A stretch of DNA of 64,000 bases from an uncultured Lachnospiraceae bacterium (lineage in GTDB: Bacteria > Bacillota > Clostridia > Lachnospirales > Lachnospiraceae), in assembly GCA_910588955.1 (NCBI GenBank), contig CAJURQ010000014.1, forward strand, positions 1-64,000. Direction: 5' to 3'. The translations under genes were made by a program, and so were the position numbers. Below the pieces are notes generated by a model. That model was not told the origin of the DNA. It did not search any database and worked only from the letters and a program-made list of their open reading frames with translations. Positions 51,068 to 59,885 of the stretch are shown in pieces (within the stretch, counting starts at the first letter, position 1; every line of letters begins with the position of its first letter).

Positions 51068-51616
51068 ATGAGGATCGGAACAGGATATGATGTGCACAGG
51101 CTGACGGAGGGGCGGAAATGTATCATCGGCGGGGTGGAGATTCCCTATGAGAAGGGACTTCTCGGGCATTCCGACGCGGATGTGCTGCTGCATGCCATTA
51201 TGGACGCGCTTTTAGGGGCTGCGGCGCTGGGAGATATCGGCAAGCATTTTCCGGACAGCGATCCCGCCTACAAGGGTATCTCCTCCATAAAACTTCTGGA
51301 GCATGTGTCGAAACTTTTGGAAGAAAATCTGTTTCTGGTGGAGAATATCGACGCTACGATCATCGCGCAGGCGCCAAAGATGCGTCCTCATATCGAGCAG
51401 ATGCGGGAAACTATTGCGGGAGCGCTCGGCATAGAGGTGTCTCAGGTGAACGTGAAGGCGACTACCGAGGAAGGACTCGGCTTTACCGGGAGGGGTGAGG
51501 GCATTTCCGCCCAGGCGGTGTGCCTGCTCACAAGCCCGCGGGAGCTGTACAGCGAGGACGTGACGAAGGACTGCGGCGCGTGCGGGGGCTGTCCGCATGT
51601 GGCGGGTACAACATAA
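51068..51616 (+). CDS. ispF: 2-C-methyl-D-erythritol 2,4-cyclodiphosphate synthase with a cysteine-rich tail
   Basis: A 182-residue MEP-pathway enzyme. RIGTGYDVHRL supplies metal ligands Asp and His, LLGHSDADVLLHAIMDALLGA and DIGKHFPDSD are family motifs, and KATTEEGLGFTGRGEGI with AVCLL closes the domain. Family members usually end there, near 157 residues. This one continues for about 25 residues with a cysteine cluster, DCGACGGCPH. Start ATG at 51068 follows AGGAGAG; 132 bases after coaBC. Confidence 0.93.
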   Translation: MRIGTGYDVHRLTEGRKCIIGGVEIPYEKGLLGHSDADVLLHAIMDALLGAAALGDIGKHFPDSDPAYKGISSIKLLEHVSKLLEENLFLVENIDATIIAQAPKMRPHIEQMRETIAGALGIEVSQVNVKATTEEGLGFTGRGEGISAQAVCLLTSPRELYSEDVTKDCGACGGCPHVAGTT

Positions 51617-51629
51617 AGGCGCATGAATA

Positions 51630-51656
51630 AAAGCCGCGTGAAAGCGGCTTTATTTT
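51630..51656. terminator. Bidirectional terminator between ispF and sigH
   Basis: AAAGCCGC pairs with GCGGCTTT around a six-base loop, with T-rich flank on the plus side and TTTTATT on the minus side. It lies at the meeting point of the two convergent genes and overlaps the sigH stop. Confidence 0.8.
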
Positions 51657-52270
51657 ATGGCTCTTCGGAGTTTCGTCTTGATTCTCTGGAGGGCGTTGTC
51701 CGTGGATTTGTCATCCCGACCGAGAACCTTCGCAATCTGCTGGTATCCCATGCCCGTCAGATACAGGTCAAGCACCTGCTTCTCAAAGCTGCTCAGTTCC
51801 CTCTCTATCAGCATTTCCAGCCGGTCCACATTTTCCTTGTCTATGACGAGCTCCTCGGGATTTAACCCGGAGCCGGAGGCAAGCACGTTGACAAGCGCTT
51901 CCTCCTCGCCGTCGTGGTTTTCCGAGGCAGTTCCGTAGAGAGATATATAATTGTTTAAAGGGATATGCTTTTGTCGTCTGGAAGCCTGCACCGCCGTGTA
52001 CATCTGCCGGGAAACGCAGAGGTCGGCAAAGGTGAAGAAGCTTGCGTCCCTGCCGCTGTCGTAGTCCCTGATTGCCTTGAACAGCCCGATCATGCCTTCC
52101 TGAATCAGATCCTCGCTGTCCGCACCGAGGATGTACATGGATTTCGCCTTGCTCCGCACCAGATTCTTATATTTATTCATAATATGGTCTGTGATTCCCG
52201 ATTCGCCGTCCCGCAGGCGGATCAGAAGCTCCTCGTCGCTGTACTGTGTGTAATCTTCGCGCATAGACAT
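51650..52270 (-). CDS. sigH: RNA polymerase sigma factor SigH (Spo0H)-like
   Basis: A 206-residue sigma-70 family factor of SigH type. Region 2 includes KYKNLVRSKAKSMYILGADSEDLIQEGMIGLFKAIRDYD and FFTFADLCVSRQMYTAV. Region 4 at the end is SSFEKQVLDLYLTGMGYQQIAKVLGRDDKSTDNALQRIKTKLR, read here in parts. In Firmicutes SigH drives early-stationary and sporulation genes. The IPLNNYISLY stretch is typical of Spo0H. Single minus-strand gene. Confidence 0.9.
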   Translation of the reverse strand: MSMREDYTQYSDEELLIRLRDGESGITDHIMNKYKNLVRSKAKSMYILGADSEDLIQEGMIGLFKAIRDYDSGRDASFFTFADLCVSRQMYTAVQASRRQKHIPLNNYISLYGTASENHDGEEEALVNVLASGSGLNPEELVIDKENVDRLEMLIERELSSFEKQVLDLYLTGMGYQQIAKVLGRDDKSTDNALQRIKTKLRRAIK

Positions 52271-52355
52271 ATCCTTTGCATTGTTGTGCTTCGGTTCGCA
52301 TTTCCTTTTTTAGTATAGCATGTCCTGTCGTATCATCCCAGCATTTTTAAATATT

Positions 52356-52466
52356 TTGATTCTGTGTAATAAGGACGGCTGTAAAAACTTGATTTTGTGT
52401 AAATTATTCTCGTGAAAAACCTTGATTTCGTGCAAAAACGGATTGTATAAAACGTTGATTATGTGA
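52356..52466. repeat. Four direct repeats with an exact 33-bp period
   Basis: TTGATTCTGTG (52356), TTGATTTTGTG (52389), TTGATTTCGTG (52422) and TTGATTATGTG (52455) are spaced exactly 33 bases apart; the sequence before each is A-rich (AAAACN) and the rest varies. It lies about 90 bases upstream of sigH. On either strand the repeats give an 11-residue period (for example TLILCK on plus), but no intact gene. Confidence 0.75.
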
Positions 52467-52609
52467 AAAACTATACGCTTACGTCGCTGCGTAAATTTAT
52501 GACCAAATATGGGGAACAGACCTATATTCCTTATGTACTGCACACGGGGGATTTGAAGAAGGAGGAGGGCATTGTTTATCTGCCGCTTTATATGACGCCA
52601 ATGCTATAA
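52451..52609 (+). pseudogene. C-terminal remnant of a DUF4143-type AAA ATPase
   Basis: An open frame without a good start encodes NYTLTSLRKFMTKYGEQTYI and then PYVLHTGDLKKEEGIVYLPL ending YMTPML. This is the usual C-terminal end of the DUF4143 AAA+ ATPases common in gut Clostridia. The ATPase domain is missing; the 33-bp repeats lie directly upstream. Confidence 0.6.
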
Positions 52610-52645
52610 AAATTGATCACCGACAAATTTCCTGTAAAGTTAAGA

Positions 52646-52672
52646 AAACCCCGTTGCAAATCAACGGGGTTT
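52646..52672. terminator. Terminator hairpin next to tRNA-Thr
   Basis: AAACCCCGTTG (52646-52656) pairs perfectly with CAACGGGGTTT (52662-52672). On the minus strand it follows the tRNA by a few bases and ends in TTTTC, so it should terminate the tRNA transcript. Confidence 0.8.
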
Positions 52673-52677
52673 CTGTA

Positions 52678-52750
52678 AGCTGCTGACGGGAATCGGACCC
52701 GTGACCTCCGCACTACCAATGCGACGCTCTACCGACTGAGCCACAGCAGC
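52678..52750 (-). tRNA. tRNA-Thr (anticodon GGU)
   Basis: The minus strand folds as a 73-base cloverleaf: acceptor GCTGCTG with CAGCAGC, D-arm GCTCAGTCGGTAGAGC, anticodon stem TCGCA/TGCGG with loop TTGGTAG (anticodon GGT), T-arm ACGGGTCCGATTCCCGT. The discriminator is T and CCA is not encoded. It reads ACC and ACU. Confidence 0.95.
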
Positions 52751-52786
52751 CTGACGAAAAGGGTATTCCTTTTGTCACCGTGTATT

Positions 52787-52815
52787 AGTTTATCAAAAAG
52801 AAAAATTCTTGTCAA
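52787..52815 (-). promoter_or_regulatory. Promoter of tRNA-Thr
   Basis: On the minus strand TTGACA (52815-52810) and TAAACT (52792-52787) are 17 bases apart, about 37 bases before the tRNA. A second AAGTATTGACA copy lies 16 bases upstream. Confidence 0.65.
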
Positions 52816-53037
52816 TACTTGAGTGTGTCAATACTTAAAATGCCTGTGATTTCTCGTGCTTTTTGTCATTTTTTACAAATGGATTATCGGTTTCTCAAAA
52901 TCATTTAGCAATAATTGTTATGTCCAGAGCAAGAAGTGTAAAGAATAAACAAAGGCAACTGAATAAAATAAAGTTACGCTATCAAATCGTACAAGATGGC
53001 AGATACAGAAAAGTGTAAAAGAAAAGGAGGATGAAAG

Positions 53038-54501
53038 ATGAAAAAGTTTTTAGCATGTATGCTGTGCGGCTGTATGGTAGCTTCTATGCTGACAGGCTGC
53101 GGCGGCGGTGACAGCAGCAGCGCACCGGCGGCAGATTCGGGTGACAGCGGGGCGGCAGCGGAAGCGCCGGCAGCGGATGCGCCGGCAGCGGATGCAGGTG
53201 ATTCCGGAAGTGAGGCTCCGGCAGCGGACGCAGGTACGTCCGGCGGCGGTTCCGATACGATCAATGTTTGGGCGTTTACCGATGAGGTGCCCGGCATGAT
53301 CGAGAAGTATATCGAGGCGCATCCCGAATTTGGTTACAAGATCAACACCACAATTATTGCGACTACAGACGGCGCTTACCAGCCTGCTCTCGACCAGGCG
53401 CTGGCAGCAGGCGGTGCGGAAGCTCCCGACATCTACTGCGCTGAGGCAGCATTCGTTTTGAAGTATACGCAGGGCGATGCAAGCCAGTATGCAATGCCTT
53501 ACGCTGATATGGGCATTGATGTGGATGCGAAGTTAAAGGAAGCGGATATCGCACAGTACACGGTTGATATCGGAACCAACCCCGACGGACAGCTGGTAGG
53601 TCTCGGCTATCAGGCAACGGGCGGCGCATTTATTTATCGTCGTTCCATCGCTAAGGATGTATGGGGCACGGACGATCCGGCTGAGATCGAGAAGAAGATC
53701 GGTCCCGGCTGGGATCAGTTCTTTACGGCAGCGGAAGATCTGAAGGCAAAGGGCTACGGTATTATATCCAGCGACGGCGATATGTGGCATGCAGTTGAGA
53801 ACAGCTCCGATCAGGGATGGATCGTTGACGGTAAGCTCACCATCGATCCGAAGCGTGAAGAGTTCCTTGACCTCTCCAAGAAGTTAAAGGACAACGGTTA
53901 CCATAATGATACACAGGACTGGCAGGATGCATGGTTCGCCGATATGAAGGGCGAAGGTGAGAAGGGTATCTTCGGTTTCTTCGGTCCCGCCTGGCTGATC
54001 AACTACACGATGGCGCCTAACTGCGGCGGCGAAGCTGTAGGCGAAGGCACATACGGAGACTGGGCAGTCTGCACGCCTCCCATCGGTTTCTTCTGGGGCG
54101 GCACATGGATTCTTGCAAACAAGGACAGCCAGAAAGCGGAAGCTGTCGGCAAGATCATCGAGTGGATCACTCTGGACAGCTCTGAGGACGGTCTGCAGTA
54201 TAAGTGGGCGAACGGCACCTTAAACGGCGAAGGCGGCACGAAGGATGCGGTTGCGAGCGGCACGGTTATGAGTAAGTCCGACGGTTCCGTTGATTTCCTC
54301 GGCGGACAGAACATGTTCGACGCATTCGTTCCTGCGAACCAGTATGCGAAGGGTACCAACCTGACACAGTACGACGAGACCATCAACCAGTATTGGAGAG
54401 ACCAGACTCGTGAGTACACATCAGGCAACAAGTCCCGTGAGCAGGCAATCGCTGACTTCAAGCAGCAGGTAGCGGACAATCTGGATGTTATCGTAGAGTA
54501 A
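53038..54501 (+). CDS. Carbohydrate ABC transporter substrate-binding lipoprotein (CUT1)
   Basis: A 487-residue lipoprotein: lipobox LTGC (Cys21), an Ala/Asp/Ser-rich linker to about residue 75, then a family-1 sugar-binding fold (DTINVWAFTDEVPGMIEKYI, APDIYCAEAAFVLKY, GLGYQATGGAFIYRRSIA, GIFGFFGPAWLINY). It binds an oligosaccharide for the two permeases downstream. A stable hairpin at 54540-54567 probably lowers permease expression relative to it. A GH3 glycosidase and an AraC regulator follow, so a plant-type beta-linked oligosaccharide is a reasonable guess. Confidence 0.92.
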   Translation: MKKFLACMLCGCMVASMLTGCGGGDSSSAPAADSGDSGAAAEAPAADAPAADAGDSGSEAPAADAGTSGGGSDTINVWAFTDEVPGMIEKYIEAHPEFGYKINTTIIATTDGAYQPALDQALAAGGAEAPDIYCAEAAFVLKYTQGDASQYAMPYADMGIDVDAKLKEADIAQYTVDIGTNPDGQLVGLGYQATGGAFIYRRSIAKDVWGTDDPAEIEKKIGPGWDQFFTAAEDLKAKGYGIISSDGDMWHAVENSSDQGWIVDGKLTIDPKREEFLDLSKKLKDNGYHNDTQDWQDAWFADMKGEGEKGIFGFFGPAWLINYTMAPNCGGEAVGEGTYGDWAVCTPPIGFFWGGTWILANKDSQKAEAVGKIIEWITLDSSEDGLQYKWANGTLNGEGGTKDAVASGTVMSKSDGSVDFLGGQNMFDAFVPANQYAKGTNLTQYDETINQYWRDQTREYTSGNKSREQAIADFKQQVADNLDVIVE

Positions 54502-54539
54502 GATACAGTCACACAGAGTAATCATAATAACTGTTATGG

Positions 54540-54567
54540 CAGGGCGGACACATTAGCGTCCGCCCTG
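54540..54567 (+). other. Intercistronic stem-loop
   Basis: CAGGGCGGAC (54540-54549) pairs perfectly with GTCCGCCCTG (54558-54567), no T run. Likely an mRNA stabiliser or attenuator between binding-protein and permease genes. Confidence 0.7.
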
Positions 54568-54589
54568 TTGAAATGAAGGGTAATACAAA

Positions 54590-55609
54590 ATGATTGCGGG
54601 AAGGTGGGGAAGGATGAAAAGTAAGAAACCGGGTTATGACAGATATGCGAAATACGGCTATCTATTCAGTATTCCGTTTGTGATCGCATTTTTATTGTTT
54701 TCGTTATATCCGACCGTGTATACGGCGGTGATCGGATTTACCGATCTGAAGGGTCTGGGGAAGACGGATATTCATTTCCTGACAGACGACCTTTTCAGAA
54801 ACTTTAAAACGGTATTGTCGAGTCCGTCATTTCAGCTGGCGTTCCGAAATACGGTAGTCATATGGCTTGCGAATTTTATTCCGCAGATGTTACTCGCCCT
54901 TCTGTTAGCGGCGTGGTTTACAGATAAGAGGAGTAAGGTAAAGGGACAGGGTGCGTTTAAGGTACTGCTCTATATGCCGAATATCATCACGGCGGCGACG
55001 ATCGCTATCCTGTTCAGCGGATTTTTCGGGTATCCGATGGGGCCGATCAACGATCTGCTTGTGCGGTTCGGATTCATCGATGCGCCTATCGAATTATTGA
55101 GAAGTAAAACTGTGGCGAGAGGCGTTGTGATCTTTATCCAGACATGGATGTGGTACGGGTCCACCATGATTACACTGATCTCCGGCATTCTGGGAATCAG
55201 CCCGGAGATATTCGAGTCGGCGGAGGTGGACGGTGCGAACCGCGTGCAGACTTTCTTCTACATTACAATGCCCAACATCAAGACGATACTCCTGTTTACG
55301 CTTGTGACCAGTCTGATCGGCGGTCTGAACATGTTCGATATCCCGAGACTGTTCCAGGACGGCAAGCCGGACGACGCGACATTGACAACCAGCCTGTTCA
55401 TCTACAAGCAGGCATTCAGCGGAAGTTATATGTACAACAGGGCGGCAGCGGCGAGCATGGTTATGTTCCTGATTATCGCGGTTCTCGCGGCAATGATGTT
55501 CTTTGTTATGAGGGATAAGGACGAGGCGCAGCTCAATAAACAGATCAGACAGCAGCAGAAGGCTTACGCGAAAAAACTGAAAGCCGGAAAGGAGAATGCA
55601 TCATGTTAA
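54590..55609 (+). CDS. Carbohydrate ABC transporter permease (MalF-like)
   Basis: A 339-residue membrane protein with about six helices. The EAA-type ATPase-contact loop reads SPEIFESAEVDGANRVQTFFYITMPNIK. ATG at 54590 follows AAGGGT at good distance; ATG 54614 (MKSKKPGYDRY) is an alternative. Its end overlaps the next permease gene by 7 bases. Confidence 0.92.
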   Translation: MIAGRWGRMKSKKPGYDRYAKYGYLFSIPFVIAFLLFSLYPTVYTAVIGFTDLKGLGKTDIHFLTDDLFRNFKTVLSSPSFQLAFRNTVVIWLANFIPQMLLALLLAAWFTDKRSKVKGQGAFKVLLYMPNIITAATIAILFSGFFGYPMGPINDLLVRFGFIDAPIELLRSKTVARGVVIFIQTWMWYGSTMITLISGILGISPEIFESAEVDGANRVQTFFYITMPNIKTILLFTLVTSLIGGLNMFDIPRLFQDGKPDDATLTTSLFIYKQAFSGSYMYNRAAAASMVMFLIIAVLAAMMFFVMRDKDEAQLNKQIRQQQKAYAKKLKAGKENASC

Positions 55610-56445
55610 AGAATAAAGAAAATCGTGTAATGAAGATTGTGATTTATGTCGTATGCATCTTTCTGGCAGTTTTGAGTGTTCTGCCTTTCTGGATCATGAT
55701 CGTGAACGCGACCAGATCCACGACGGAGATTCAGCAGCATGCGATCTCGCTCATCCCTTCATCTTATATGATGAACAACGTCAAGATCCTGCTCGGCAAG
55801 AGCTTTAACCCGGCAGTCGGTTTTGCGAACTCTCTGATTATTTCCATCGGAGCGACAGCGCTGGCAATCTACTTTTCCTCGCTGACGGCATATGCGCAGG
55901 TGGCTTACAACTGGAAACTGAGAAACGCCTTTTTCAGCTTTATCATGGTCGTTATGATGATTCCGGCGCAGGTGACCATGATCGGTTTCTATCAGATGGT
56001 TTATAAGATACATATGACGAACAGGCTGTCGATGCTGATTTTACCGGCGATTGCATCGCCGACGATGGTGTTCTTTATGAGACAGTATTTACAGCCTACG
56101 CTCTCTATGGAGATTGTGCAGTCGGCGAGAATTGACGGTGCGAAAGAGTTCATGATCTTCAATAAGATCGTGCTGCCGATTATGAAACCGGCAATTGCGA
56201 CGCAGGCGATCTTCAGTTTCGTGGCGAGCTGGAACAACCTGTTTACACCGCTCGTACTGCTGACAGACCAGAAGAAATATACCATGCCTATCATGGTGAG
56301 TCTCCTGAAGGGCGATATCTATAAGACCGAGTACGGCTCAGTCTACATGGGACTGACACTGACGGTGCTGCCGCTTATCATAGTATACCTGCTTCTGTCC
56401 AAGTATATCATAGCCGGCGTGGCGCTGGGCGGCGTAAAAGGTTAA
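55603..56445 (+). CDS. Carbohydrate ABC transporter permease (MalG-like)
   Basis: A 280-residue membrane protein with six helices and the EAA-like loop MEIVQSARIDGAKEFMIFNKIVLPIMKP. It pairs with the MalF-like permease. No ATP-binding gene adjoins; CUT1 systems in Firmicutes commonly share an MsmK-type ATPase encoded elsewhere. Confidence 0.92.
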   Translation: MLKNKENRVMKIVIYVVCIFLAVLSVLPFWIMIVNATRSTTEIQQHAISLIPSSYMMNNVKILLGKSFNPAVGFANSLIISIGATALAIYFSSLTAYAQVAYNWKLRNAFFSFIMVVMMIPAQVTMIGFYQMVYKIHMTNRLSMLILPAIASPTMVFFMRQYLQPTLSMEIVQSARIDGAKEFMIFNKIVLPIMKPAIATQAIFSFVASWNNLFTPLVLLTDQKKYTMPIMVSLLKGDIYKTEYGSVYMGLTLTVLPLIIVYLLLSKYIIAGVALGGVKG

Positions 56446-56474
56446 TAAAGGTTTAATAAAGTATATTCAGAGAT

Positions 56475-57410
56475 TCAGACTTCTTCGTGGCGCAGTTTGT
56501 TGCGGTATTCCGTGGGAGAACAGCTTGTGTATTTGCTGAAACACCGGTTGAAAGTAGTCAGGTTGTTAAAGCCGCTGCTAAAAGCGATTTCCGTAATGGG
56601 ACGGTTCTTGTCCTCGGTGAGTAATGACTGCGCCGCCTGAATCCGTTTGTAGCACAGATAGTTGTGAAACGTCGTGTTGGTGTGCTGCTTGAACAGACGG
56701 GTAAAATGGTATTTGGAAAAGCCGATATATTCCGCCGCCTGCTCCAGCGTCAGATCGTCCGCGTAGTGGGTGTCGATGAAATTGAGCAGGTTGGAGAACA
56801 GCATATAGTTTTCCGACTGTTTGTCGGCGGTGTCCTCGATACTTTTATCCGTGTTCTGGAGATAGTGGTTGATACCTATCGTCGCAAAAAGTTCCAACAG
56901 CACGGAGTAGATGGATATTTCCCAGAAAATCTTGTGGGAAAAATAGAGGTTAGCCATCTGCATCAGCGCATCATAAACTTTTCGGTATATTTCGGGGCGC
57001 GAGGTGTCCGTACACAGATAAGGCTCGATAAAAGCCGGGCTCAGCGCCTTGTAATCCTGAAAGCAACGCAGCATGTCAATATCTATGAGATAGATAAACC
57101 GCGAGCCGGAAGGCTTGCTGTAGAGCTCATGCAGCATATAAGGGGGAATGATCAGAATGTCCCCCGGGTCCAGCGTGTAAGTGCTGCTGTTAGTCGTAAT
57201 AACATATTGATTTTCTGCGCAGACAATGATCTCCATGGCATTGTGGTAATGGTTCGCATAGCCTTCGGTCTGGGTATTGTACCAGATGCGCAGATGGGAT
57301 TCGGCGATATAGTCAACATACTCCCTTGAACCGCTTACCGACCTTTCTTTCGAGGTCTGGTTCAGACTGCTCATAATTGAGGGGGGAGGGTAAAGTTTTT
57401 CATATTTCAC
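56475..57410 (-). CDS. AraC-family transcriptional regulator
   Basis: A 311-residue regulator. The N-terminal part is an AraC-type cupin (HYHNAMEIIVCAENQYVI, LDPGDILIIPPYMLHEL). The C-terminal double HTH is LEQAAEYIGFSKYHFTRLFKQHT and ITEIAFSSGFNNLTTFNRCFSKY. It lies between the sugar importer (convergent) and the GH3 gene (divergent), so it probably controls both in response to a sugar. The shared 200-base region with the GH3 gene contains a CAAGCC/GGCTTG palindrome near 57500-57515. Confidence 0.92.
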   Translation of the reverse strand: MKYEKLYPPPSIMSSLNQTSKERSVSGSREYVDYIAESHLRIWYNTQTEGYANHYHNAMEIIVCAENQYVITTNSSTYTLDPGDILIIPPYMLHELYSKPSGSRFIYLIDIDMLRCFQDYKALSPAFIEPYLCTDTSRPEIYRKVYDALMQMANLYFSHKIFWEISIYSVLLELFATIGINHYLQNTDKSIEDTADKQSENYMLFSNLLNFIDTHYADDLTLEQAAEYIGFSKYHFTRLFKQHTNTTFHNYLCYKRIQAAQSLLTEDKNRPITEIAFSSGFNNLTTFNRCFSKYTSCSPTEYRNKLRHEEV

Positions 57411-57609
57411 TTGATTTACTCCTGTTATTCATAGGATTGATGTGGTATGATTGCGTCATATCTCACAAGCGGTAAAGCTTGGCGATGCCGGGCGCAAGCC
57501 GTCTGGCTTGTGTCTATTATACTCCATAGGGGAAAAAGTCGCAACCGGGCGATTTCTTTCAGAGGAGCCAGAGCACGGGAAAACCGGGCGGAAAGGATGA
57601 AAATAGCAT

Positions 57610-59721
57610 ATGACGAGAGAACAGGCAAGACGCAAGGCAGAGGAATTGGTGGGGCAGATGACTGTGGAGGAGAGGGCTTCCCAGCTCCGCTACGACGCGC
57701 CGGCGATCGAGAGACTCGGCGTGCCGGCATATAACTGGTGGGGTGAGGCGCTGCACGGCGTGGCGAGGGCGGGTGTGGCGACAAGCTTTCCGCAGGCGGT
57801 CGGCATGGCGGCGACCTTTGACACGGAATTGATACATAGCGCCGGGGACGTGGCTTCAACAGAGGGCAGGGCGAAATACAATGCGTACTCGGCGGAAAAC
57901 GACAGAGACATCTATAAAGGGCTGACGTTCTGGTCGCCCAATGTGAATATATTCAGGGATCCCAGATGGGGCAGGGGACAGGAGACATACGGGGAGGACC
58001 CTTATCTGACTTCCAGACTGGGCGTGGCTTATGTGGAGGGACTGCAGGGTGACGACAAGGATGTGTTGAAATCTGCGGCGTGCGCCAAGCATTTTGCGGT
58101 GCATTCGGGACCCGAGGCGGTGCGTCACGAGTTCAACGCCGTCGCCACAAAGAAGGATATGGCGGAGACCTATCTGCCCGCCTTTAAGGCATGTGTGCAG
58201 GAGGCAGGGGTGGAAGCTGTGATGGGTGCCTACAACCGGACCAACGGGGAGCCGTGCTGCGGCAGCAAGACGCTGATGCAGGATATTCTCCGTGACGAAT
58301 GGAAATTTGAGGGGCATTACGTGTCAGACTGCTGGGCGATCAAGGACTTTCACGAGAGACATATGGTGACGCACACCATGGAGGAGTCGGCGGCGCTGGC
58401 ATTAAAGAGTGGCTGCGACATCAACTGCGGCGTGACTTATCTCTATCTGCTGAAAGCCTTGGAACAGGGGCTGGTGACGGAGGAGGAGATCACGGAGGCG
58501 GCGGTGCGCGCGTTCACCACGAGATACCTGCTGGGGCTGTTTGACGGGAGCAAGTACGACGACATTCCTTATGAAAAGGTGGAGTGCGAGGCGCATCTGG
58601 AGGTGGCGCAGCAGCTCACCAGAGAGTCGGTGGTGCTCCTGAAAAATGACGGCGTTCTTCCGCTCAATGCTTCGGGGGGACAGACCATCGGCGTGATCGG
58701 ACCGAATGCCGACAGCAGGGAGGCTCTGGTCGGAAATTATCACGGAACTTCGTCCCGATACATTACGGTTTTAGAGGGAATACAGGATAAAGTCGGACGC
58801 GATGGGAGAGTTTTATATTCGGAAGGTTCCCATCTATTTAAAGACCGCGTGGAGAATCTGGCGTGGGAGAACGACCGCGTCGCGGAGGCGGTGATCGTGG
58901 CGAAACACAGCGATGTGGTGGTGCTCTGCGTGGGACTGAACGAGACGCTGGAGGGGGAAGAGGGCGATACGGGCAACAGCTATGCGTCCGGCGATAAGAA
59001 CGACCTGCTTCTGCCCGAGCCGCAGAGAAAGCTGATGGAGGCGGTGTTTGCCGTAGGTAAGCCCGTGGTTGTCTGCCTGATGGCGGGAAGCGCAATCGAC
59101 CTCTCCGAAGCGCAGGAGAAGGCTGCTGCTGTCCTGCAGCTCTGGTATCCCGGCGCGAGGGGCGGAAAGGCGGTGGCGGACATTCTGTTCGGGGAGTGCT
59201 CCCCGTCCGGCAAGCTGCCCGTGACCTTTTACCGCACGTTGGAGGAGCTGCCGGCATTTGAGGATTACACCATGAAGGGGAGAACCTACCGCTATATGGA
59301 GCAGGAGGCGCTCTATCCGTTTGGGTACGGGCTGACCTACGGCGATGTGCAGGTGGAAAAGGCGGAAATTGTTCGGACGGATGAGGGGACAGGCGATACG
59401 ACCGTGCATGTGACGGTGAAAAACGCGGGAACTGCCGCGACGGGTGATGTGGTTCAGATTTACGTGAAAGACCTGAAGTCACCCTTCGCCGTGCCGAATC
59501 ACAGCCTCTGCGCGTTTGCGAGAGTCTTTCTCAAAGCGGGAGAGAGCACGGAGATGGATATGACCGTTTCCGGCAATGCTTTTCTTGCGGTAAATGAGGA
59601 CGGCGCCTTTGTCAAGGGCGGCGGCAGTTATGTGCTCTATGTGGGCACCGGGCAGCCTGACAAACGGACGGAGTCACTTTCCGGGAAGAAATGTGTGGAA
59701 GTGCCAGTTACATTTTCTTGA
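57610..59721 (+). CDS. Glycoside hydrolase family 3 (beta-xylosidase/beta-glucosidase-like)
   Basis: A 703-residue cytosolic enzyme without signal peptide. WSPNVNIFRDPRWGRGQETYGEDP and the KHF motif (ACAKHFAVHSGPE) line the substrate pocket; the nucleophile is Asp240 in YVSDCWAI. The second domain (about 340-560) and an FN3-like C-terminal domain (about 590-690) follow the three-domain GH3 plan. SDCWAI and the NWWGEALHG start resemble bacterial beta-xylosidases more than beta-glucosidases. It would hydrolyse short oligosaccharides imported by the neighbouring CUT1 system. Confidence 0.93.
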   Translation: MTREQARRKAEELVGQMTVEERASQLRYDAPAIERLGVPAYNWWGEALHGVARAGVATSFPQAVGMAATFDTELIHSAGDVASTEGRAKYNAYSAENDRDIYKGLTFWSPNVNIFRDPRWGRGQETYGEDPYLTSRLGVAYVEGLQGDDKDVLKSAACAKHFAVHSGPEAVRHEFNAVATKKDMAETYLPAFKACVQEAGVEAVMGAYNRTNGEPCCGSKTLMQDILRDEWKFEGHYVSDCWAIKDFHERHMVTHTMEESAALALKSGCDINCGVTYLYLLKALEQGLVTEEEITEAAVRAFTTRYLLGLFDGSKYDDIPYEKVECEAHLEVAQQLTRESVVLLKNDGVLPLNASGGQTIGVIGPNADSREALVGNYHGTSSRYITVLEGIQDKVGRDGRVLYSEGSHLFKDRVENLAWENDRVAEAVIVAKHSDVVVLCVGLNETLEGEEGDTGNSYASGDKNDLLLPEPQRKLMEAVFAVGKPVVVCLMAGSAIDLSEAQEKAAAVLQLWYPGARGGKAVADILFGECSPSGKLPVTFYRTLEELPAFEDYTMKGRTYRYMEQEALYPFGYGLTYGDVQVEKAEIVRTDEGTGDTTVHVTVKNAGTAATGDVVQIYVKDLKSPFAVPNHSLCAFARVFLKAGESTEMDMTVSGNAFLAVNEDGAFVKGGGSYVLYVGTGQPDKRTESLSGKKCVEVPVTFS

Positions 59722-59745
59722 GGGGGATATACACATAAAGGCAGG

Positions 59746-59785
59746 GTGTCCCGCACCGCGTATGGATTTGCGTGGTGCGGGACAC
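59746..59785 (+). terminator. Stem-loop after the GH3 gene
   Basis: GTGTCCCGCACC (59746-59757) pairs perfectly with GGTGCGGGACAC (59774-59785). The T run is missing, so termination may be partial. Confidence 0.65.
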
Positions 59786-59802
59786 TCTGCGTATAGGTTT
59801 CC

Positions 59803-59831
59803 TTGACAAAATGTCCTAAGTTGCATATTCT
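59803..59831 (+). promoter_or_regulatory. Sigma-A promoter for cysE
   Basis: TTGACA (59803-59808) and TATTCT (59826-59831) are separated by 17 bases; the gene begins 54 bases later. The leader is too short for a T-box. Confidence 0.7.
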
Positions 59832-59885
59832 ATTTATGGTAGAAATTTCTTGCAGGACGGCATTTATTATAGAAGGAGCGGTTAC

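Noticed and set aside
52356..52466. Possible CRISPR array
   Set aside because: Only about 11-17 bases are conserved per unit, spacers of about 16 bases are too short, and no cas gene is present.
52310..52543. Minus-strand 77-codon frame with 11-residue LHxIK repeats upstream of sigH
   Set aside because: The periodicity follows from the 33-bp DNA repeats; no ribosome binding site and it overlaps an ATPase remnant on the other strand.
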